Source: Eledone cirrhosa
Lineage: Eukaryota > Mollusca > Cephalopoda > Octopoda > Eledonidae
Direction of reading: 5' to 3'
DNA length: 64,000 bases
Assembly: GCA_964016885.1 (NCBI GenBank)
Contig: OZ024743.1
Coordinates: forward strand, 121,891,650-121,955,649
Part shown: positions 58,889-64,000 of the stretch, piece by piece
Position numbering within the stretch: the stretch's first letter is position 1
How the letters are laid out: every line of letters begins with the position of its first letter
The notes under the pieces: model-generated
The model's database searches: none
Seen by the model: the letters and a program-made list of their open reading frames with translations, nothing else
What the model was told of the DNA's origin: nothing
Made by a program: the position numbers and the translations under genes

Positions 58889-59040
58889 GAGCATGTGTGG
58901 GAGGGGCAAGGGTATGTGCAGTGAGGGGTGTAGTGATGTTGAGGATAGCTGTTAGTGTGTGGTGGTGGAAGAGGGGGTGTCAGGTCACATTGTATGTTGC
59001 AGGTCAGGTCTTCTGCAGCACTGCATAATGCCAGCCCTCC
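58889..59040. repeat. Left arm of a 150-bp inverted duplication
   Basis: From gagcatgtgtgggagggg through aggtcaggtcttctgcagca to cagccctcc. Its reverse complement is 59427-59583, with about 95% match by eye. Confidence 0.85.
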
Positions 59041-59044
59041 TGAT

Positions 59045-59245
59045 CTTTAGTCATTTCTGTTGTGAGGTTTATTTATTTTTAAGGTCGGTCTTCACAACTT
59101 CATCCCATGTCTTTCTGGGATTGCCCCTTCCACAGGCCCAACAACTGAGGTTTCTCTGCATTTCTTTATGCAGTTGTTATCATCCATGTGCATCACATAG
59201 CCCTAGCAATGCAGTCTTCTCTCGAGCACACTACATCCAATTCAT
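59045..59245 (-). mobile_element. RTE-type LINE 3' fragment, inverted
   Basis: cttcatcccatgtctttctg, catccatgtgcatcacat, gcaatgcagtcttctctcg: the complement of the LINE end also seen at 33905 and 18880. Confidence 0.55.
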
Positions 59246-59288
<43 letters not shown>

Positions 59289-59351
59289 GTAGAACACTGG
59301 AAGGTAATATCTGTAGTGGTAGAGCACTCAGTCCATGGGACGAGTTAGGTA

Positions 59352-59672
59352 GAAGTGGTTACACAACAGTTAGTTCACCACACCGAGAACAATTGTTTCA
59401 CCTTAGCGGATCCTCAGTTCGTAAGGAGGGCTGGCGTTATGCAGTGCTGAAGAAGACCTGACCTGCAACATACATTGTGGCCTGACACCCCCTCTTCCCC
59501 CACCACACACTAACAGCTATCCTCAACATCACTACACCCCTCACTGCACATACCCCTTGCCTCTCCCACACATGCTCCTGTTCCGTATAACCATGTCCAT
59601 TACGAGCTGAGGATCCACTAAGGTGAAACAATTGTTCTCGGTATGGTGAACTAACTGTTGTGTAACCACTTA
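59352..59672. mobile_element. TIR element with about 70-bp ends and captured insert
   Basis: The left TIR (59352-59421: agtggttacacaacagttag, gagaacaattgtttcacctt) is matched by its complement at 59604-59672. The interior (59427-59583) is the inverted copy of 58889-59040. No protein is encoded. Confidence 0.8.
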
Positions 59673-59699
59673 TATATATATAATTGGCAACATGACCCT

Positions 59700-59709
59700 C
59701 CCAAATTAT

Positions 59710-59757
<48 letters not shown>

Positions 59758-60114
59758 TAGCGAGAATCGTATTTCGGCTTAGGAATTAACGAAAAACAAT
59801 TTCCGAGATGTGTGGCAAGCGCTCAATGATTCAGATGAACCAGAGCTACAACATACGTTAAAGGCCAAACACACTGAGACGATGGTTAAACAATCATCCG
59901 CACAACCATAAAAACGACCAAGTAATCCGGGTCAAACAAATAAAAATATATGTGATTGAAAATTTACCCAGACCCCTGGATGGTTGGTAAAATCCAGCAT
60001 TTGGGTTTCTGCGACTCCTAAATCAATTACTGTCCGCTTACACAAATAATGTTAGGCTTCTGGTAAGATGATTGAACAAGGAAGCCACTTTTTCAACAGG
60101 TTTTAGTTCGAGTG

Positions 60115-60149
<35 letters not shown>

Positions 60150-60170
60150 GGAACTAGCTGTTGAAACAGC
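59700..60170. other. Unassigned segment between (TA)n tracts
   Basis: (TA)n at 59715-59750 and 60115-60145 flank about 360 bp without recognised features. The word gaactagctgttgaaaca follows the second tract. Confidence 0.4.
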
Positions 60171-60329
60171 AAGAGCTCAGCCATCGGGTTTTAATGTAAC
60201 ATACTCTACTACACCAAGTATTGCGTCCTATCCTGATACACACACACATGGGTGTGAATATCCCTTACAACACATGCCAGCTTAGTTCACCCCCACCCTG
60301 CTCTCCAATATAAAACAGTGATGATGATG

Positions 60330-60940
60330 GTGTCTATGATAGCTTCTCTCCCACCTTCACCCCTCTACCACTGCACCATAGTCTATTATACTTATGACTC
60401 TCTCTCTCCCTCACCACACCAATATACATTATCAGTTATTACTACAGCTCTCTCACTGTCTCCAGTACATCTGACTCCCATCACTGTGTCTGTGTGAAAG
60501 TATATTTGGTATAGTCAACCATCATTGTCTCTCTCTTTCCACCCATGACATTTACCACTCTGTCACACCCATATACAATTCCATCACCCTCACCATTATC
60601 ATCATTATCATCATTACCATCATTACCATCACTCACCAACATCCTTTTCTCCCTCATGAAATTTGGCAGTAATTTACAACTTTCATCTACACCCTTTCCC
60701 TGTTGCTATCCATCACTACTCACCTCTTACCATGACACACACCCCTATAGCTCAATCTCCTAACAACTAACATTAGCTACTACTGCCCCCCCCCCCCCAG
60801 CCACCCAAGTACTTTGTTTTCCCAGTCAAACTCATATTTAGACTTTCACTTGCTTCCCTATAAAACTCTTAGTTACCATCCTCTACTCTCACCATCACAC
60901 TTCTCTGTTGATGTCCATCACAAACTCTCTCCTAACATAA
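60330..60940. other. G-poor, C/T/A-rich low-complexity DNA
   Basis: Rich in ctctctccc, accatc and caccatcacc words, with a C12-type run near 60787. It leads into the satellite and shares its strand bias. The open frame at 60545-60763 is compositional. Confidence 0.6.
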
Positions 60941-63900
60941 CACACTTCTATTGCTCAACCCTCTCCCACAAACAACCAGCATATCTCAATCCCTGTTCCT
61001 TCACACTTCTATTGCTCAACCCTCTCCCACAAACAACCAGCATATCTCAATCCCTGCTCCTTCACATTTCTATTGCTCAACCCTCTCCCACAAACAACCA
61101 GCATATCTCAATCACTGTTCCTCCACACTTCCATTGCTCAACCCTCTCCCACAAACAACCAGCATATCTCAATCACTGTTCCTCCACATTTCTATTGCTC
61201 AACCCTCTCCCACAAACAACCAGCATATCTCAATCACTGTTGCTCCACATTTCTATTGCTCAACCCTCTCCCACAAACAACCAGCATATCTCAATCCCTG
61301 TTCCTCCACACTTTTATTGCTCAACCCTCTCCCACAAACAACCAGCATATCTCAATCACTGTTCCTTCACACTTCTATTGCTCAACCCTCTCCCACAAAC
61401 AACCAGCATATCTCAATCCCTGTTCCTTCACATTTCTATTGCTCAACCCTCTCCCACAAACAACCAGCATATCTCAATCACTGTTGCTCCACATTTCTAT
61501 TGCTCAACCCTCTCCCACAAACAACCAGTATATCTCAATCCCTGTTCCTTCACACTTTTATTGCTCAACCCTCTCCCACAAACAACCAGCATATCTCAAT
61601 CACTGTTCCTTCACACTTCCATTGCTCAATCCTCTCCCACAAAAAACCAGCATATCTCAATCACTGTTCCTTCACATTTCTATTGCTCAACCCTCTCCCA
61701 CAAACAACCAGCATATCTCAATCCCTGTTACTCCACAATTCTATTGCTCAACCCTCTCCCACAAACAACCAGCATATCTCAATCACTGTTCCTCCACATT
61801 TCTATTGCTCAACCCCCTCCCACAAACAACCAGCATATCTCAATCACTGTTCCTTCACACTTCTATTGCTCAACCCTCTCCCACAAACAACCAGCATATC
61901 TCAATCCCTGTTCCTTCACATTTCTATTGCTCAACCCTCTCCCACAAACAACCAGTATATCTCAATCCCTGTTACTCCACACTTCTATTGCTCAACCCTC
62001 TCCCACAAACAACCAGCATATCTCAATCCCTGTTACTCCACACTTCTATTGCTCAACCCTCTCCCACAAACAACCAGCATATCTCAATCACTGTTCCTCC
62101 ACATTTCTATTGCTCAACCCTCTCCCACAAACAACCAGCATATCTCAATCACTGTTCCTTCACACTTCTATTGCTCAACCCTCTCCCACAAACAACCAGC
62201 ATATCTCAATCACTGTTCCTCCACATTTCTATTGCTCAACCCTCTCCCACAAACAACCAGCATATCTCAATCCCTGTTCCTTCACACTTTTATTGCTCAA
62301 CCCTCTCCCACAAACAACCAGCATATCTCAATCACTGTTCCTCCACACTTCTATTGCTCAACCCTCTCCCAGAAACAACCAGCATATCTCAATCCCTGTT
62401 CCTTCACACTTCTATTGCTCAACCCTCTCCCACAAACAACCAGCATATCTCAATCACTGTTCCTTCACACTTCTATTGCTCAACCCTCTCCCACAAACAA
62501 CCAGCATATCTCAATCACTGTTCCTTCACACTTCTATTGCTCAACCCTCTCCCACAAACAACCAGCATATCTCAATCACTGTTCTTTCACACTTCTATTG
62601 CTCAACCCTCTCCCACAAACAACCAGCATATCTCAATCACTGTTCTTTCACATTTCTATTGCTCAACCCTCTCCCACAAACAACCAGCATATCTCAATCA
62701 CTGTTCCTCCACATTTCTATTGCTCAACCCTCTCCCACAAACAACCAGCATATCTCAATCACTGTTCCTTCACACTTCTATTGCTCAACCCTCTCCCACA
62801 AACAACCAGCATATCTCAATCACTGTTCCTTCACACTTCTATTGCTCAACCCTCTCCCACAAACAACCAGCATATCTCAATCACTGTTCCTCCACATTTC
62901 TATTGCTCAACCCTCTCCCACAAACAACCAGCATATCTCAATCACTGTTCCTTCACACTTCTATTGCTCAACCCTCTCCCACAAACAACCAGCATATCTC
63001 AATCACTGTTCCTCCACATTTCTATTGCTCAACCCTCTCCCACAAACAACCAGCATATCTCAATCACTGTTCCTTCACACTTCTATTGCTCAACCCTCTC
63101 CCACAAACAACCAGCATATCTCAATCACTGTTCCTTCACACTTCTATTGCTCAACCCTCTCCCACAAACAACCAGCATATCTCAATCACTGTTCCTTCAC
63201 ACTTCTATTGCTCAACCCTCTCCCACAAACAACCAGCATATCTCAATCACTGTTCCTCCACATTTCTATTGCTCAACCCTCTCCCACAAACAACCAGCAT
63301 ATCTCAATCACTGTTCCTTCACACTTCTATTGCTCAACCCTCTCCCACAAACAACCAGCATATCTCAATCACTGTTCTTTCACACTTCTATTGCTCAACC
63401 CTCTCCCACAAACAACCAGCATATCTCAATCACTGTTCTTTCACACTTCTATTGCTCAACCCTCTCCCACAAACAACCAGCATATCTCAATCACTGTTCC
63501 TCCACATTTCTATTGCTCAACCCTCTCCCACAAACAACCAGCATATCTCAATCCCTGTTCCTTCACACTTCTATTGCTCAACCCTCTCCCACAAACAACC
63601 AGTATATCTCAATCACTGTTCCTTCACACTTCTATTGCTCAACCCTCTCCCACAAACAACCAGCATATCTCAATCACTGTTCCTCCACATTTCTATTGCT
63701 CAACCCTCTCCCACAAACAACCAGCATATCTCAATCCCTGTTCCTTCACACTTCTATTGCTCAACCCTCTCCCACAAACAACCAGTATATCTCAATCACT
63801 GTTCCTTCACACTTCTATTGCTCAACCCTCTCCCACAAACAACCAGCATATCTCAATCACTGTTCCTTCACACTTCTATTGCTCAACCCTCTCCCACAAA

Positions 63901-64000
63901 CAACCAGCATATCTCAATCACTGTTCCTTCACACTTCTATTCCTCAACCCTCTCCCTCAAACAACCGGTATATCTCAATCACTGTTCCTCCACATTTCTA
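60940..64000. repeat. 61-bp tandem satellite, about 50 units, open at window end
   Basis: The unit is ttctattgctcaaccctc, tcccacaaacaaccagcata, tctcaatcactgttccttc and acac: 61 bp with only three G. Units differ mainly at a few sites: cactg/ccctg, and the linked pair ccttcacac / cctccacat. The first third of the array is more varied, the last third more uniform. A 61-bp period rotates the frame, so no repeat protein is expected. Confidence 0.97.

Noticed and set aside
60940..64000. CRISPR-like array
   Set aside because: The unit is contiguous and repeats as a whole with no unique spacers, in a eukaryotic setting; it is satellite DNA.

Overview
This is a eukaryotic, intron-rich and repeat-rich window. 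Long AT microsatellites, many SINE copies ending in (GAT)n, degraded RTE-, CR1/jockey- and Penelope-type retroelements, mariner/hAT/pogo/piggyBac-like DNA transposons, and two genes with multi-kilobase introns suggest a lophotrochozoan, most likely a cephalopod such as an octopus. That organism call is an inference from repeat style. No species marker was found.

Only two host genes can be supported, and they converge tail to tail near 30.2-30.7 kb. (1) On the + strand, 3.8-30.2 kb holds the 3' part of an SR-family splicing factor: the back half of an RRM, a CCHC zinc knuckle and an RS tail, in five exons. The first visible exon is a 12-nt microexon candidate, and the start of the gene was not found. 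(2) On the - strand, from 57.6 down to 30.7 kb, ten exons encode a divergent actin-related protein. Its most upstream visible exon reads like the C-terminal strand and helix of a PH domain, so the protein appears to be a PH-actin-fold fusion. I do not recognise this architecture as a named family, and it is the most interesting object in the window. One exon junction (45634/44371) is out of phase by one base.

The rest is introns and intergenic DNA packed with mobile elements. 2.2-3.1 kb: hairpin and a 470-bp foldback element. 4.1-4.5 kb: 5'-inverted LINE tail. 6.3-8.0 kb: hAT transposase relic kept in one frame. 8.0-9.3 kb: LINE relic and paired SINEs. 10.6-11.3 kb: SINEs and a long (TA)n. 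20.1-21.3 kb: pogo/Tigger-like relic. 24.1-24.7 and 50.7-51.0 kb: mariner pieces. 26.1-28.5 kb: LINE nested in a TTAA element inside the SR intron. 37.9-41.9 kb: mariner with a LINE inserted in it. 46.5-47.3 kb: gag relic with two zinc knuckles. 53.1-53.7 kb: another LINE relic. 54.2-55.9 kb: Penelope-like GIY-YIG relic between inverted repeats. 58.9-59.7 kb: TIR element holding an inverted copy of neighbouring DNA. 60.9 kb to the window end: a 61-bp satellite that runs off the edge.

No functional link between the two genes is visible beyond their convergent 3' ends. All exon boundaries were read by eye from splice sites, reading phase and protein resemblance.
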